A DNA stretch of 64,000 bases, taken from assembly GCF_018873765.1 (NCBI RefSeq), contig NC_057925.1, forward strand, positions 49,116,010 through 49,180,009, read 5' to 3'. Positions 33,597-46,619 of the stretch are shown piece after piece. The stretch's first letter is position 1. Every line of letters begins with the position of its first letter. Under the pieces are notes generated by a model that worked only from the letters and a program-made list of their open reading frames with translations, did not search any database and had not been told where the DNA came from. The stretch comes from Telopea speciosissima (lineage: Eukaryota; Streptophyta; Magnoliopsida; Proteales; Proteaceae). The position numbers and the translations under genes were made by a program.

Positions 33597-34415
33597 GTAT
33601 TAATCAAGGTTTAAAGTATTGGTATCGGGTATCATATCAAAAAGGTGATTTTAAGACATTCATATTATATCAGAGAGATGCAAGATGCACTAAAGATACA
33701 CAGAAATGTTTATGATACATGCAAAATATAATTTTGAAGCATAAATAAGTAATATGGTATAAAAAGGAGAACAAAGTACGACGAGACAAGTACACTCAAT
33801 TTATTATATATAAAGGATGAAGTTTCTTACTTTTACTAATACATAAAAATTTGTTATTTTTAGTTTGGAAGATTTAGGGCTTTGATACACACCTCATTAA
33901 AAAACAAAACAAAAAAACCCCTAATTTGATGCAATCATTCAGGTTGTTTTTCACAAACTTAGTGATCCATTACCCAAAAATAAATAAAAAATAAAAAATA
34001 AAAAATCAATATTTGAACAAAAATTCAAAGTATTAAAAGAAAATTGTTCTTACACAAATCTAGTTTTGTTCCTTGATTGTAGATTGTTTAATTACCTAAT
34101 GATGATGAAATCAACACAACTAAAGTTGCTTTTGCTAGTAGAAACAAGGAATCAAATTGATTTTGCGAAAACAAAATTGGTTACAATACCTTACAAGAGC
34201 TTTGGTAAGTGTTTTAAGTCATTGATCGAGTTATATAGTTTATAAGAAATGCATCAAGTGAATTGATAAGTATCAATCATATCGAGTCACGTATCGACCT
34301 TCAACCCTATTCTGTTGAAACTTTTTTCAGGCATCATATCAATACCCTAAAAATGAGATACGGATCGATTAGCATCGATGGATAACTTAATATACTTATA
34401 ACCTTGGTATTAATA
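33597..34415. mobile_element. Possible long MITE
   Basis: gtattaatcaaggtttaaag at the left and its imperfect inverse (aaccttggtattaatac) at the right suggest terminal inverted repeats of about 25 bp around 0.8 kb of AT-rich non-coding sequence. Block B (19198-19790) lacks the right end. No convincing target duplication was found. Confidence 0.4.
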
Positions 34416-34647
34416 CATTATACAATCCCATGAGCAGTACTTGTAAGCTTTGATGATTAATGCATTTTATTAGATTCATTCCAAACTATATGATCTACAC
34501 AAAATAATGTAAAAGTAAAAATTAAATGTAATGCATGTATGATGATAATGTTATTTGAAATAGAAAAAACTACTGCAAATTAAAACCCTATCTATCTCAA
34601 TTCTCAAGTAGATCAGGAAATTAATTAAAGTTGTTTAAGAGGAGGAG

Positions 34648-34679
<32 letters not shown>

Positions 34680-34849
34680 ATCAATGATGATATATTAAGA
34701 ACCAAAGAAATAAATCTATGACCTAATTAAATGGAAAAAACTTTGCTTCTACAAGGTTGGCAGCCAAGAAAATAGAATAATTCACTGCCCTTTTGGGTTC
34801 ATATATAGATAGATACCTTCTTAGGTTTTAGTAATTTGTAAAATACCCT

Positions 34850-35313
34850 TTAAGAGCCCATTTCCTCGGCTTCAATGCTACAGTAACAGCGAAATTTGGT
34901 CCAATACGGCTGTGAAGAAATAACCCTGGCACCAACCCGATCAAGACTGTGAACAACTGCAGAAGCCTTCACACCTCCATGGTTGAGGAAAGTTTCCACC
35001 ATTCGATTTCCAATCTCCTTACCCTCTTCATCATCAGTGATTGCAACAACCCTATTTCCAATCAACTGACAACCCAATACTCCTTTCTCCCATGCCGCCT
35101 CCTTCACCTCTGCAAGACCAGGAATTTTTTACGTCCTCTCCTGCTCCTCATCCGGCTCCATCAGCTCTATTTGCAGTTCCGCTTCTCCTTGCTTAGCCCA
35201 AAATATTCTACACGCGAATATTCCCACAGCTTTCTTCCCCAATTTAAGACTAGGAATCAATGGATTACAATTCGTCCAATCCCTATTAATCCTTTCAGGT
35301 CCATGCATCTGAG
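34850..35313 (-). pseudogene. Truncated homoserine-kinase-like pseudogene, copy C
   Basis: Only the C-terminal third remains. Reading on the minus strand: the INRDW segment and SLILNLGKKAVG-like segment near 35290-35230, a stop where copy B has the Ser of TSKIPGL (35130-35132), then LAEVKEAAWEKGVLGCQLIG, VVAITDDEEGKEIGNRM and VGARVISSQPYWTKF. It reads past the copy-B stop to end AEEMGS. It lacks the small local repeat present in copy B, so that repeat is either a gain in B or a loss here. Homology stops abruptly at 35313. Not functional. Confidence 0.8.
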
Positions 35314-35635
35314 ATGTTTAGTGTTAAACATACATAAATATTCAATATAAGTTCAGTTAAAGAAGGAAAGAAATCAAAATTTCTCTGCATAGTATATAAC
35401 TTCAGAACTCACGAGCTTGGCTGATTTAGAGGACACGAATGTTGTGAAGCAATTCAAAGCAAGAAGTCTGATAAGAGCTCCACAAAATTACTTCTGAGCT
35501 ACCAAATCAGCTTCCATTTTGTTGTTGCAGCGGATCTTACTTCGTTTTGGATCCAAAAATCTAGTGGGTGGAAGTAAGGGAAAGTGAGAACAGAGGAAAT
35601 AAATATCGGAGAAAGAAGAAGAACAGAGACCTCCA

Positions 35636-35785
35636 TGGTGGCATATTATCCCCACTGGTCTCCATCGGAATATCTTCATAGGCATCAAAGTTAATGCCAC
35701 CATAGCCAGGCCGTCCCAGATCAGACCTTGGACCGCCCCAACGATTTCCACCTAAAGCAGCATCAAACTTGGTCGACCATTACTG
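35636..35785 (-). pseudogene. DDX3-type DEAD-box RNA helicase fragment
   Basis: The minus strand reads GGNRWGGPRSDLGRPGYGG, GGINFDAYEDIPMETSG and DNMPPW. This is the conserved segment just before the Q-motif of plant RH11/RH37/RH52-type helicases (family INFDAYEDIPVETSG). About 50 residues only, with no helicase core. It sits in the 1.4-kb segment that replaces the 5' part of the copy-C kinase-like gene, so it may have been carried in by a transposon or by a repair event. Confidence 0.6.
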
Positions 35786-36870
35786 ACGGAAGAGCCCTTG
35801 AATACAGTGGCCGGTTACGGAGGTGTGGAGGAACATAAGACGCTTTTGCAGGACGTGAAGTGCTACCAACTTCTCCTTCTTTCTCCTTTTGCATGTATTT
35901 CCCTAACCCCCTCTCCTCTCTTTCTTTTCTTTGCCTCACTTCTTAAGCCTCTGCAACTTTGCAACATCAAGCAAGCAAGCATTATTCTCTCTCTTGGTGT
36001 CTCACTATTCATCTTAGACTCAGAGCTTGCGTTTCATACAAGGTTAAAAGAGCAGGGTGGGGTGGAGTTGCAGGAACGGGGTTGCAAGAGGAGAAAGAAG
36101 AAGAAGAAGAAGCCCCATGGTCCTCTTCCCTGTTCTTGCTTCTTCCGCCGTCAATCAAAGAGAAAATGAAAAGGGTTTCAGATGTTGGATTTGGGTTTGG
36201 TTGAGTGGGAGAGATAAAGAAATAAAAGAGGTTTAAATGGGGTGTTAGAGAAGAAAATGGGACCGGTGATGGTATTTTGGATTTCAGGAAACAAAAAAAC
36301 AAATAGACAAAATGGAAGAGAAAGTGGGTCAGTGGGTTCAGTGTTGTGGAGAAGAAATAAAAGGGGTAAGAGAAGATGAAGAAGATGCAACGACAGCAGC
36401 AACGACAGCGGCAACGGTCAGCGGCAACGGCAGTGGTTATCGGCAACGACAGTGGCAGCAGTCAGCGGCAACGGCAAGACGATGAAGAGAATGATTTGTA
36501 TTTGAGGTTTTAACCTTAAGGGTATTATGGGAAGTTCATCATGTGGTATGGGTAATTTTGTCATTATAAAAGAGTTAACACTTAACTTAACAGTGACTTA
36601 ACTGTGCAGACCGTTAGAAATGGATTAAGTTGAAATAAAGTCATAAAGTAAGGGGTATCTGTGATATTTTTACAAAATTTAGGGTGTTCTTGTCATTTCG
36701 CATTGTTATAGGGGGTGTCCGTGAAATTTTCCCAAAAATAAAAAACAACTCTTCTTCTTTCTTTCAACTAACAAGATAAGATTCTCATCGCATTGTTCTT
36801 CTCATTCTCACACGCCTCCACTCTTTCTCAATTCTCACCCTATATTTTTTCCACTAAAATCTACTCGGTT
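35786..36870. other. Foreign segment and duplicated upstream flank, no gene recognised
   Basis: 35786-36735 has pyrimidine-rich tracts and open frames of low-complexity composition and no recognised product. From 36736 the sequence again matches the upstream flank of copies A and B (caactaacaagataagattctc). Confidence 0.4.
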
Positions 36871-37860
36871 CCTGTTTTTTTTTTTGGGAAGAAAATAAAT
36901 TTATTGATGAGAAAAGCATGAGTCACCCTGTGCTTCACCATCGCAAAGGTGAAGCAAACAAGGAGTGGAAATAAGTCAAACTGTCATACATGCAACTGAC
37001 AGAGTCTTTCTGGCCAAGGTATCAACTATAGAGTTGATATGCCTTGGAATACAGATAAAATAACATACATAAAAAGATAAACAAATATTCCTAATATCAT
37101 TTAGGATTGGAATTGCAAGAATAGGTGGGACTCGACTCGCATCTTGCAGGCATCTGATAACTTTAGAGTTGTCCGGCCGATTCAACATGAATTCTCGTAT
37201 ATCCAGCTGATAGCTGGTGTTAAACCCATGGGAATTCCAATGGCTTCACCAAGAAACGAAGAACTGAAAGAAACTCTATTAGAGGCAGCCAATAATGGAA
37301 AACCCTTTTCATCTCGAACCAGGAAACCAACACCTCTAAAAGTTGCGTCACTTAGGAGAGATGCATCCGAATTTGATTTGACAAATCCTGGTGGGGGTGG
37401 TTGCCATGCAGCTGTCCCTCTAGTATTCCCGTTCACTGGATGAGTATAAGAAGTTGTTATTGTTGACTGATTTGCTGAAAGGAACTCCCTGCAAGATTTT
37501 GTGCATTCTCAATAACATCCAGAGGAGTCCAATTGTTTCGCTTAAACACCAAATCATTTCGAACCTTCCATAAGTTCAAACAAATGAATAAGCCAAAGAG
37601 AGAGATTCAAGTGCCATAAGCTTATCCTTACAAAAGAAAAAATCCCGTCCTTGAAGCCAATGGTATAATAAGGGCGGGATTTGACCATTATCTGTGACAA
37701 ACCACAATTCAAAGATCTTAGGTCTGCCTTTGTATTGGGAGAGAATGATAAAGATTACCAAAGATTGCGTTTTTTGGTTTGTGAAGGTATTTCTTACCTT
37801 ACATAGCGCTTGATCTTCATGTGCAAAATGGTATGTGATTTGCTTTTTCATTAATCAATT
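36871..37860 (-). mobile_element. 5'-truncated L1-type LINE, RNase H end
   Basis: On the minus strand the coding part reads LNLWKVRNDLVFKRNNWTP, AWQPPPPGFVKSNSDASL, GVGFLVRDEKG and DTLARKTLS, followed by a short 3' end and poly-A (poly-T at 36870-36882 on the plus strand). This is the zinc-knuckle/RNase H tail of plant LINE polyproteins. The frame is broken at least twice (near 37440 and 37560-37576) and again between 37182 and 37188, and the reverse transcriptase is absent. The element interrupts the upstream flank shared by blocks B and C, so it inserted after that duplication or was lost from B. Confidence 0.75.
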
Positions 37861-38129
37861 TATGTTTTTCAGGGCGGTGGTGGTGGGTATGTAAAAGAAG
37901 ATGATGATTTGGGAAAGATGAGGGCATTTTGGTCTTTTTAAATTTTTGCAAATAGGTCAGGGCAATTAGGTCTTTTCAAATTTTAAAAAAAATAGAAGAA
38001 ATGATAGTTTGGTCATCTTTTAGCATTTAATACCTGGTATGGACTTAAATGGCATTAGAAGGGTAAAGCAGGGGTGGTACGTGGACTTATCAGAAGCTTA
38101 GGGGGTATGTGTACTTTACCCTAATATTT

Positions 38130-39744
38130 TTGGGTTATTTACACTATAATTGTTGGGCCAGCGTCTACGGTTACACTCCTATAATTTGCAACTCGTCACC
38201 CTAGTTGGCCAGCCAAGCATTGAACCATCACCCTAGTTTCAGCCATTAAACCAAGATGCAAAAGTTAAATCATTTTCCAAAGCTTTATTCGCAATGTAGG
38301 AAAATGCATATGGGTGGAAAATAACCAGATGGATATATGGTGATGTGGACATCATGTCCACAAAATCTAAGCATCAACTAAGCTATCACTTGGCAGCCTT
38401 TCCTTAACTCAATGCATAGAAGAATGGCATGAGCTGTGGGTCCAATTGTGCAAAAGGAACATCTTTGGGCTAGGAAGCCAATAGCATACCATGCGTCTTA
38501 CTGTTAGAGGTTCAGGGTGTCTTATGTTTGAAAAAATATACTGTTTTAGATTTAAGTGTGGTATTCGGTTCGATTTCGATTCGAATTGACGGTTTTTGAA
38601 TTGAAATTGGAACTGAATCGAACCGAATTAAATACTCATATACCTGAACCAAAGCCAAACCGAATTTATTCGACTCGATTTCAGGTTTAGTATTCGGTTT
38701 CGATTTGGTTTTGACACCCTTAGCTCCAAGAGATGTTTGATCTTGTCAACAACAAGATAAAAAGCATCTATTAGAGCCTTCAACTCTACCCTAGGGTCTA
38801 TCAGATCGGATCGGGTTGAATCCAGTTCCACCTGATTGATAAACATCAAAAGCGTGATTCCAGGCTCGATCGAGCTGCTCACCAAGATGGTGGATCAATC
38901 TGATGTGTTAATATTCTGCATTTATTTCTTTGATAATATTACATTACCCATTTTAATTTGTTCTTTAAAACACAGAATGAGGGATGGAATCAGTTATATT
39001 TGGATCCAAATCAGCCCGAATCAGTGTTCAAGAATCCTAGAATCAATCCTCAAATTCAAAAACAGGGAATTTCTAGGGTTTTTGAGTGTGAATCAGCTTT
39101 ATTGATCAGTGGAAATTGAAATCAACCATGGCCGATTCCAATCCAAATCGGCTGATTCCTATTCCGAATTCTTAAAACGTTGCGATTGGGTGATCTTCGT
39201 TATCTTCCCAGGGTAAGAGAAGAGCCTAGTTTCAAAACTTAAGTATTAACTATTCTCTCATTGTACTTAAGGGTGCAAGTTTGGCCTGATGAGCCCAAAG
39301 CCCACATGGTAGGAGAATGGTTGAGCTTTTAACCCCGTAGGGTGGGTTAGGGTTCAAATTCTTAGAGCCAGGCTTGGACCTGAGTGACGTGGGGTGTCTA
39401 GCTTTATTTATAGGCATCACATTCTCTATTTATTCTCTTGAGTTTTCAATGTGAAACAAAATGTTCCTGAGGAAGAGAGAGGACTAAGAGAATGCACTCA
39501 TTTTTTGTCTCAATTTTGAAAGTTAAGAAAAACATTAGAGATTGGGGGAGTCCATAAATAAGAGGTAAAGATAGTGAATATTTTCCTCTTTTTTTTCTTT
39601 TTTAGGTAGTAAATATTTTCAAAATTTGTTATTAATATCGAGGTGATAGCTTAGTTTTCAAGGATGAACAATTCACAATTAAGAAGTCATCAGTTCAACT
39701 CTCCTCTCATTTGGCCATGCTGCATATCTATAAAAAAAATTTGG
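38130..39744. other. Intergenic, no gene recognised
   Basis: Near 38560-38725 lies ttcggttcgatttcg-type sequence ending ttgacaccctta, like the right end of a hAT MITE, but no matching left end was found. The rest has no recognised feature. Confidence 0.4.
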
Positions 39745-40069
39745 TGTATCAGTATTTATCATATCAATCTATTTTGCTCTCAAAGATACTTGATACTTAG
39801 CCAAATTTGGAAAATTATACACTCAATTTGTATCATGTCAATATCGTATTGATGAATGGTATTAACCAAGTATCAGTATTGGTGTTGGCCAATATCGATA
39901 TGGATTGGCCGATACAGCTAATACTAAACCGATAGGTAAAATCATAGTCTTATTCTCTTCAGCTATTTAATGTAGAGTACAAAATAAATTTTAAAGTATT
40001 TTAAAATTAACTTTTCATTATATAATTATTAAAAGTTACACATTTTTTTTTTCAAGTAGTAAATGAAAC

Positions 40070-40374
40070 AATAAGATTTTCTCTTGTCCAAATTGGGTGT
40101 GTGTGTGGTGTGTGTGTTGTGTATATCCGTCATTCCGCGGTCCCAAAAGTCGGTTAACCTTTTGGGATTGGTGTGTGGCTTGTGTGATTACACTTTGTTG
40201 TTTCATCAAAAAAAAAAGAAAAAAAAGATGTGTGGGTTTAGTCCCATCGAGTGTGTGTGTTGTGGATATCCGCCATTCCACGGTTCCAAAAGTCGATTAA
40301 CCTTTTGAGATTAGTGTGTGGTTTGTGTGATTACACTTTGTTGTTTCATCAAAAAAAATAAGATTTTCTCTTGT
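40070..40374 (+). mobile_element. SINE-like tandem dimer (right copy)
   Basis: Same two-unit insertion as at 7831-8128, with the same 18-bp target duplication aataagattttctcttgt at 40070-40087 and 40357-40374. The A-run between the units is interrupted by g. Confidence 0.6.
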
Positions 40375-41159
40375 TGTAAGAAAAAAATGTTATACTACAG
40401 GGGCAAAAGCTAGTGAGACGGCTACCAATGCAAAACTCTCTCTCAATAGTATGGATTATTCAAAATAATATGCCACTCTATGAAGAGAACCCTTCCTAGT
40501 AAAGAGAAGACATACGAGTACAACAAAGGAATCACTTCTAAGAGGAGACAAAATGTCATGACCCTAGATGAGGCATTTGGGGATGAAGGGGTTAGGTTCC
40601 AGATTCACTGCCTGGTCATGTGGCCTCTATGACTAAACATAGGAGAGTGGTAAAACTACCACCCACCCCCATGAAATAAAATCCCATTCATGTTTGATGC
40701 ACTATGTGGTCTCATTGTCAACCCCACCTCACCCACTGGTGTAGGAGCTACGTGATCAAATAGTGATCTCTTGCCCCCTTTTTCTTTTTTTTTCCTTGAT
40801 TTTGCTCTTGGGGCACTCGGGGTGAGTTGGTAGTCCACAACACCTTCCTATACGTAGAGAGTTATTACTCTCTGCATATGCTTTAATACATCCACCAATC
40901 GTCCTCACTATGACCACAAAAACTCTCTCTCTCTCCCCCGAAAGGGAGCAACAGTTTGAAAATGACAATATATTAGTCGGACACTCGGACTCAATGGAAA
41001 GAGTCCGGAGTCTTCCATATCTTTGGAGATCTTTGTAATTCCCACTCATATCACATGTGATAATAGAATTCCTCTCTATATGGAAACTATACATCACATG
41101 CGATATGGATGGATTTCCTTCTTCTTTATTTACTTTATATATTTCTTCTTCTTGTATCT

Positions 41160-41162
<3 letters not shown>

Positions 41163-41213
<51 letters not shown>
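41163..41213. repeat. (TA)n microsatellite, left border of extra 15.7 kb
   Basis: About 25 TA units. In the left duplication copy the corresponding TA run is followed directly by sequence that here lies beyond 56945. Confidence 0.9.
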
Positions 41214-41214
<1 letters not shown>

Positions 41215-41215
41215 T

Positions 41216-42279
41216 AGTAAATATGCACGTGCAAATGCACGTGTAAACATTTGTCAAGTGTTCGAGACCAAATTATTTTGGTTTTATAACTTAACGAACT
41301 TTCCCAATGTGCAAAATAATGTCAAGTACATGACCTGTGACAAAATGATGGGTCTACATTGGAATGCAGAGAGCTTTTCCTGTTTCATCATATCCAAACT
41401 CTTAGCGGTGAACTATTACATCTCTCAGTGTCATACAATATGTATAGTGTTCAAGTATACAATAACTTATGAATGAACAACATTCAAAAGGGGAATTTTG
41501 GGAAAGGGAACAAACTCATGAAGAGTCAACTAATACAATAGTTGAGAACAACAGAATTCAAGAGATGTATAAATATCCACTTAGAGAAAGTCAACAAAGA
41601 CAAGTATCAAAATGTTCAATAGGTTCTTCAAAAATCTCAGTTGCTCGATATTGGATAGTAGGGAATGAGACTGTTAACACATGATTTGAATATGTTTGAG
41701 TTCATATTGGTAACCACAATAAATCTTGTTTGTTAACACCACCAAGAAATCAATACATCCACAACGATGCTTGAACATGTTTTTTTATTAGAAACAGAAA
41801 AGAAAAATTTTATTGGAGAAGATAAACGAATTAGGTAGGAATACAAAGCATGATGTTAGAGAGGGCTCCTAATATAACCAACACCAACACTCTAACCAAA
41901 AACAAACTAAAGCAAAAGCTGCAGGTATATCATAGCCACCACAAACAGAAAAGACCACCACCGCCATTGGACAACCATTGACAAAGAATCAGTAATCCAA
42001 AAAGAACTGCACCAACCATGAAACAGTTAAACAAAGACAATATTTGAAGGAGAGAGAACTTGAATGATGTTCAAAACTACAAGTAAAATGCCTAAAACCT
42101 GAAGACCAACTTCTGCAACAACCTTTCACCAACTTGACCAATCTTTTCTCCCTTCAAAGTTGTACTGAAGAGCAACCAAACAAATATTTTTTTTAGATAA
42201 TTTCAATTTATTATCAAAAAAGGAAAAGACAGAAGGGTGTATGATCAGGAAAAAATATTTTAAATCAAGCACATACATT
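41216..42279. other. No complete gene recognised
   Basis: AT-rich sequence of the extra segment. It may contain introns or the 3' region of the bZIP remnant, but no zipper-encoding exon could be read. Confidence 0.35.
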
Positions 42280-43323
42280 CATTTGAGTGCTTCAAGCTCA
42301 CTCAAATGTGCATGTTTTCTCCTTCTCAAACGTCTAGTTGACTCTCTGTTTGAGGTTATCCTGAGTAACGGGAGAAAGATCAGAAAAAGGTAGTAAACTA
42401 CAAACACCAAAAGAATGCAAAGATTCATCTATGTTACAAAAATTGTTTAATGCACTCTACACTTGAAACAAATATTGAATATGATGGATGTGAAGCCACT
42501 GAATATTACATGTAAAAGATAGATATATATGCCTACATCTGGATTGGATTGTTCCTTCAGGAAGCCAGACAGATTCATACAATTGCCAGTACCAAGGACA
42601 CAGCATCATGCACCAAACCTTGAATCAAATGAAAAAATGAGCACAATAACAGAGAGAGCTAAAGTTACCTTCTTACGCGTTTTGCATCAGCAGGATCCAT
42701 TAAGAATTTTACTCCTGTCTTTAACTTTTTCCAGGACAAAATTAATATCAATCAGAGGTGCACCAGCACTACTTATTGAAAGTTTTAAGAAAATGAATGA
42801 AACCATTAAGAAATGCTGCTATTCCTTAAATTAAAGCACAATTTTCTGATCCACATGTTTGTATATTGCCTCAATTAACCGCTTTCTATTTGATCATCAA
42901 TGAAGCACATTTTGCATCCAAATAATTTATTAATAATGTCACATCCACTATGGAGCATACTCAATGTAGCATCTAGGGGGAAACATTCAAGTGTAAGAAC
43001 ATGTTTAGGGGGAAAGATAGTAATATTTCCATTAGAGCTGGTTCTTTCTTGTATTATATATATCTCTCCTGCACAACATTTTTTTTTTCCTTTTTTTTTT
43101 AAAATAGTTGCTTTTGGAAACCACTTATGAACAATAAAACATGTTGATTCAAAAACAAATGAACATGTTGACACCCCACAAATGAGATTGGAAAGGAAAG
43201 TTAAAAGAATGAAGTTACACATGCAACTTTGGCAGAAGCTTGAGATCCCAACTGTGAAGTATTTGAAGTTTGTGATCCACAATCAACCAACTGAGTAGAA
43301 TCTTGAGGTTTCATAAAAGATGC
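42280..43323 (-). pseudogene. Group C bZIP transcription factor remnant (CPRF2/BZO2H-like)
   Basis: Three exon-like pieces lie in order on the minus strand: 43323-about 43221 (ASFMKPQDSTQLVDCGSQTS, then NTSQLGSQASAKVA), 42714-42669 (MDPADAKRVRR) and 42360-about 42280 (ITSNRESTRRLRRRKHAHL, then SELEA). The last two join in phase across GT/AG sites to give the bZIP basic region N-x7-R/K that binds ACGT-core DNA. The zipper exon, the expected GSSREQSDDE-type exon and the N-terminal half are not found, and the frame meets a stop soon after SELEA. The gypsy element begins about 320 bp upstream. Most likely a decayed gene; splicing to distant exons cannot be excluded. Confidence 0.6.
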
Positions 43324-43644
43324 CTGACAAAAAATATATAGCATGACTGCAGGCCGGATAGAGAACAAGACTCCAACAGCGTGCTATCAAAATTAAAACA
43401 AGATAGTCATCTAAATGCCCGCATGAGCATGCAAATAAATGAATTGTTGGTAAAGGACGGAACAGGCTAAGTAAAATTGTTCAGTGTAGCAATAGTTAGC
43501 ATTTAAAGGTAAAAGTACCAAATATTCCATAAATGTCACATATCACAACTTACCTCCTGCCTTCACTTCTTATCAGCTTCTGCCAGCTGTTTCAATTCGA
43601 ATACAGGATTAATTAGTAATGGAAACATGCAAACAGATGGGGAT

Positions 43645-44530
43645 TGATACATCCAATATTCACCGGGCCAATCAACAACCGCCACGTGTCACAGACGACC
43701 CGCTCCATAGCTAAGGGGAACGAACCGGGGTCCCAGCACCACTCGGGCGCGGCCTCACCCAGGCGCGGCCTCCTCACCAGGGCGCGGCCTCCTCACCCAG
43801 GCGCGGCCTCCTCACCAGGGCGCGGCCTCACCCAGGCACGGCCTCCTCACCAGGGCGCGGCCTCCTCACCAGGGCGCGGCCTCACCCAGGCGCAGCCACC
43901 ACTTGGGCGCGGCCTCACCTAGGCGCGGCCACACACACCCAGGGGCACGGCTTCACCTAGGCGCGGCCACACATCCAGGCGCAGCCTCACCTAGGCGCGG
44001 CCTGCACCCAGGCACAGCATCATGGACACCTGAGGTGGGGGCCACCCATCTACGACCCGATCGTATCGCTAAGACTCATGTCACTACCAGGACTCTAGAC
44101 TGCCGCTTAGAGGTCACGTCGTCCAGACGGATTCAAGCACCAAGGACGCTATCACCACACGCAGGTATCTCTCCACCAAGTATCCTGATGCCACCAGGAC
44201 ACTCCCTCCCGCGGGGAGATGATCAATCAGGATAGAGCCCCGTTACCCAGGGCCTCTATCCACTCAACGGCACACTCGCCATCAAACTGGGACTCTCCAC
44301 ACCGCCATACACCGCCATATGCTACTATAAAAGGCAAGGTACGCAACCCCATCAGAGGACATCAAAACTCATACTGAATAATCACTATTCATCTGTTTGC
44401 GCCAGGAGATCTAACTTTGGCATCGGAGAGCCCTAGGCCGGGACCACACCGGTTCTCTCTGATTGACCCCGTTGGTCCACTTGCAGGTGACGGCACTCGC
44501 AGGACCGCTCGACGATTTCTTGACGCAACA
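43645..44530 (+). repeat. 5' LTR of gypsy element 2
   Basis: Starts tgatacatccaatattcacc and ends tcttgacgcaaca. The first half has a repeat built on cgcggcctc and accaggg words. A TATA motif ctataaaagg lies near 44328. A conserved tctaactttggcatcggaga block near the end is shared with element 1. Confidence 0.9.
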
Positions 44531-44597
44531 GATTGGCGCCGTCTGGTGGGAACGACGCTAGCCATTACAACTACTAGCTCGCTTCCATACTCATTCA

Positions 44598-46400
44598 ATG
44601 GCACGAAGGAAGACTACCACCACCAACAACGGAGCAAGGAATGGATCACCACCCCCAGAGTGCTCTCGCCGCAGAGCCAACAACCAGGACCATGTCCCTC
44701 TGGAGGAGGAGATCCCCCTTAATGACCAGTTCGTGATCGCCGAGCCCAACAATGACGAGGCCGACGATGTGGTGGTGGAGGTGACACCTGACCCCAATGC
44801 TCCAGCCACTGTGGGTCAGATCAACGACCTGCAACGACAGATCCTCGATGAACAACGACTCTTTCGAGAATACCTGACGCAGCGTGCGACATCTCACCGT
44901 CGGAGGACTTCACCATCAGCAAGGGTGGAGTCCATACCTCAACAAGAGCCAAACCCTAGGAGATCATCTCCCAGGGGCGCGAGATCAGAGAGACTTGCGC
45001 GACAGGCAACCCCCACTCCGCAACGGGGGGAGCCTTCCCAGCATCCCAGGAGAACAAGAGACCTCTCGCCACGGTCAGAACGTGGGAGGACGCCAACACC
45101 CAGGGCGAGGGTGTCTAGCCCGCAGAGATCGGTCCGGAGGTCTGTGTTCGACGGACGACTGGAAGAAGGTCACATACCACGACGAAGCCGGACCTACAGA
45201 GAAGAAAGCCCCTCACCTTCACGACAGGGTTCATCACGGCGTGACCATTCACCATCCCGCCAACACTCAAGGCGGGAGGGGACATCCAGGAGAGAGCGTG
45301 AACGGGGTCGCAGCGAACGTCCGGCTAGGCGTGGGGGGCAGACACGGGACGAGGAGCTCGATCAAAGACTCCGCGACCTGGATGAGAAGCTGGAAGGGTT
45401 GAAGAAGCAGACCAAAGGCGAGACACATTCCATACCTGGACAACACCCCTTCTCGGCAGAGATCATGTCAGCCACACTACCTTCTAGGTTTCGACTACCC
45501 ACCTTTGAACTCTACAGTGGTACCACTGACCCTAATGACCACATCAACTACTTTAATGGCATGATGACGCTGTATGGGGGGTCAGACGTGGTATCCTGTC
45601 GGGCATTCCCTGCGTCCCTCAAGGGAGCAGCCACATCATGGTTCTCCAGGCTACGACCAAGATCTATAGGCTCGTTCGCAGAGCTATGCGAATAGTTCGT
45701 CACCAGCTTCCAAAGCAGCGTCAAGCAGAAGAAGACCACCGTCAATCTACTAAACGTGGTACAGAACCTTGGGGAATCTCTCAGGGAATACGTTACCAGG
45801 TTCACCAAGGAGTCCCTGGAGGTTCGAGACTTGGATGACCAGACACAGCATGCAGCCCTTGCAGGAGGTATTAGGGACCTGGACTTGATCAAGGACCTGG
45901 CACGACATGAGACCAGGACTATGAAAGAGCTCCTGGAGCGGTGTAACGAGTTTGCAAATATGGCCGAGGTACTACAAGCTAGAACAAAAATAATCGAGGC
46001 CAAGCCACAGGACAACAAGAGGTCAGCACCTGATGACCACAAAGAGGGTAAGAGGTCGAGGACAGAGCGCCGACAAGAGAAGAGCGACCACCCATCTAGG
46101 AGGACAGACCGTCGCCCAGAGAGAAGTGAGAGGGCAAGCACCCCCGAGTTCACACCATCGAACACCACCAGGTCCCGGATACTCATGCAGATCCAGGACC
46201 GTGACCTACTCCATTGGCCACGACCCATGCTAGCGGCGCAGAGAAGCGAAACCCTAACAAATATTGTCTCTTCCACAAAGAGAATGGGCACGACACGAGG
46301 AGTGCTATCAATTGAAGAGAGAGATAGAACAACTGGTAAGAGCAGGAAGCTTGAACAAGTATGTGAAGGGGAGACGTGACAACCGCTCAGGCCAAGGAGA
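44598..46400 (+). mobile_element. gag region of gypsy element 2 (fossil)
   Basis: Retrotrans_gag features around 45.5-45.9 kb: GTTDPNDHINYFNGMM, LKGAATSWFSR, EYVTRFTKESLEVRDLDD, flanked by long Arg/Ser-rich linkers. Related to gag of element 1 in both motif order and linkers. Confidence 0.8.
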
Positions 46401-46619
46401 TAGAGGTCGCGACGGAGACAGAGTGGAACCGAGACGAGAAGAAAGAAGAACAGATCGAGAGAGAGACCGCCCAGAAGAGCGGAGAGATGCCACAGAACCT
46501 AGTGGCACCAAGGGACCTCCTATCCTCACCATACTTGGAGGACCAGGGCAAGAGTCCACCAGAAAAGCTAAAGCTCATGCCAGGTTCGTGGGAGTGGCAG
46601 AGAAGCCCAGCAAGATAGC

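Larger units (their letters stand above)
33593..38130. repeat. Block C of the B/C segmental duplication
   Basis: Homologous to 19196-22385, but the 5' two thirds of the kinase-like gene are replaced by about 1.4 kb of unrelated sequence (35314-36735). A LINE is inserted upstream (36871-37860). Confidence 0.8.
39745..41215. repeat. Right copy, first part, of the A/D duplication
   Basis: Matches 7503-9630 without the solo LTR. Near 41137-41155 the reading tatttcttcttcttgtatc is the undisturbed target of that LTR. It ends in a long (TA)n tract (41163-41213). Confidence 0.9.

Noticed and set aside
36009-36446. Minus-strand open frames of low complexity
   Set aside because: Composition-driven (pyrimidine-rich) and not conserved in block B.
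38560-38725. Possible hAT MITE ending ttgacaccctta
   Set aside because: No left terminal repeat or 8-bp target duplication could be found.
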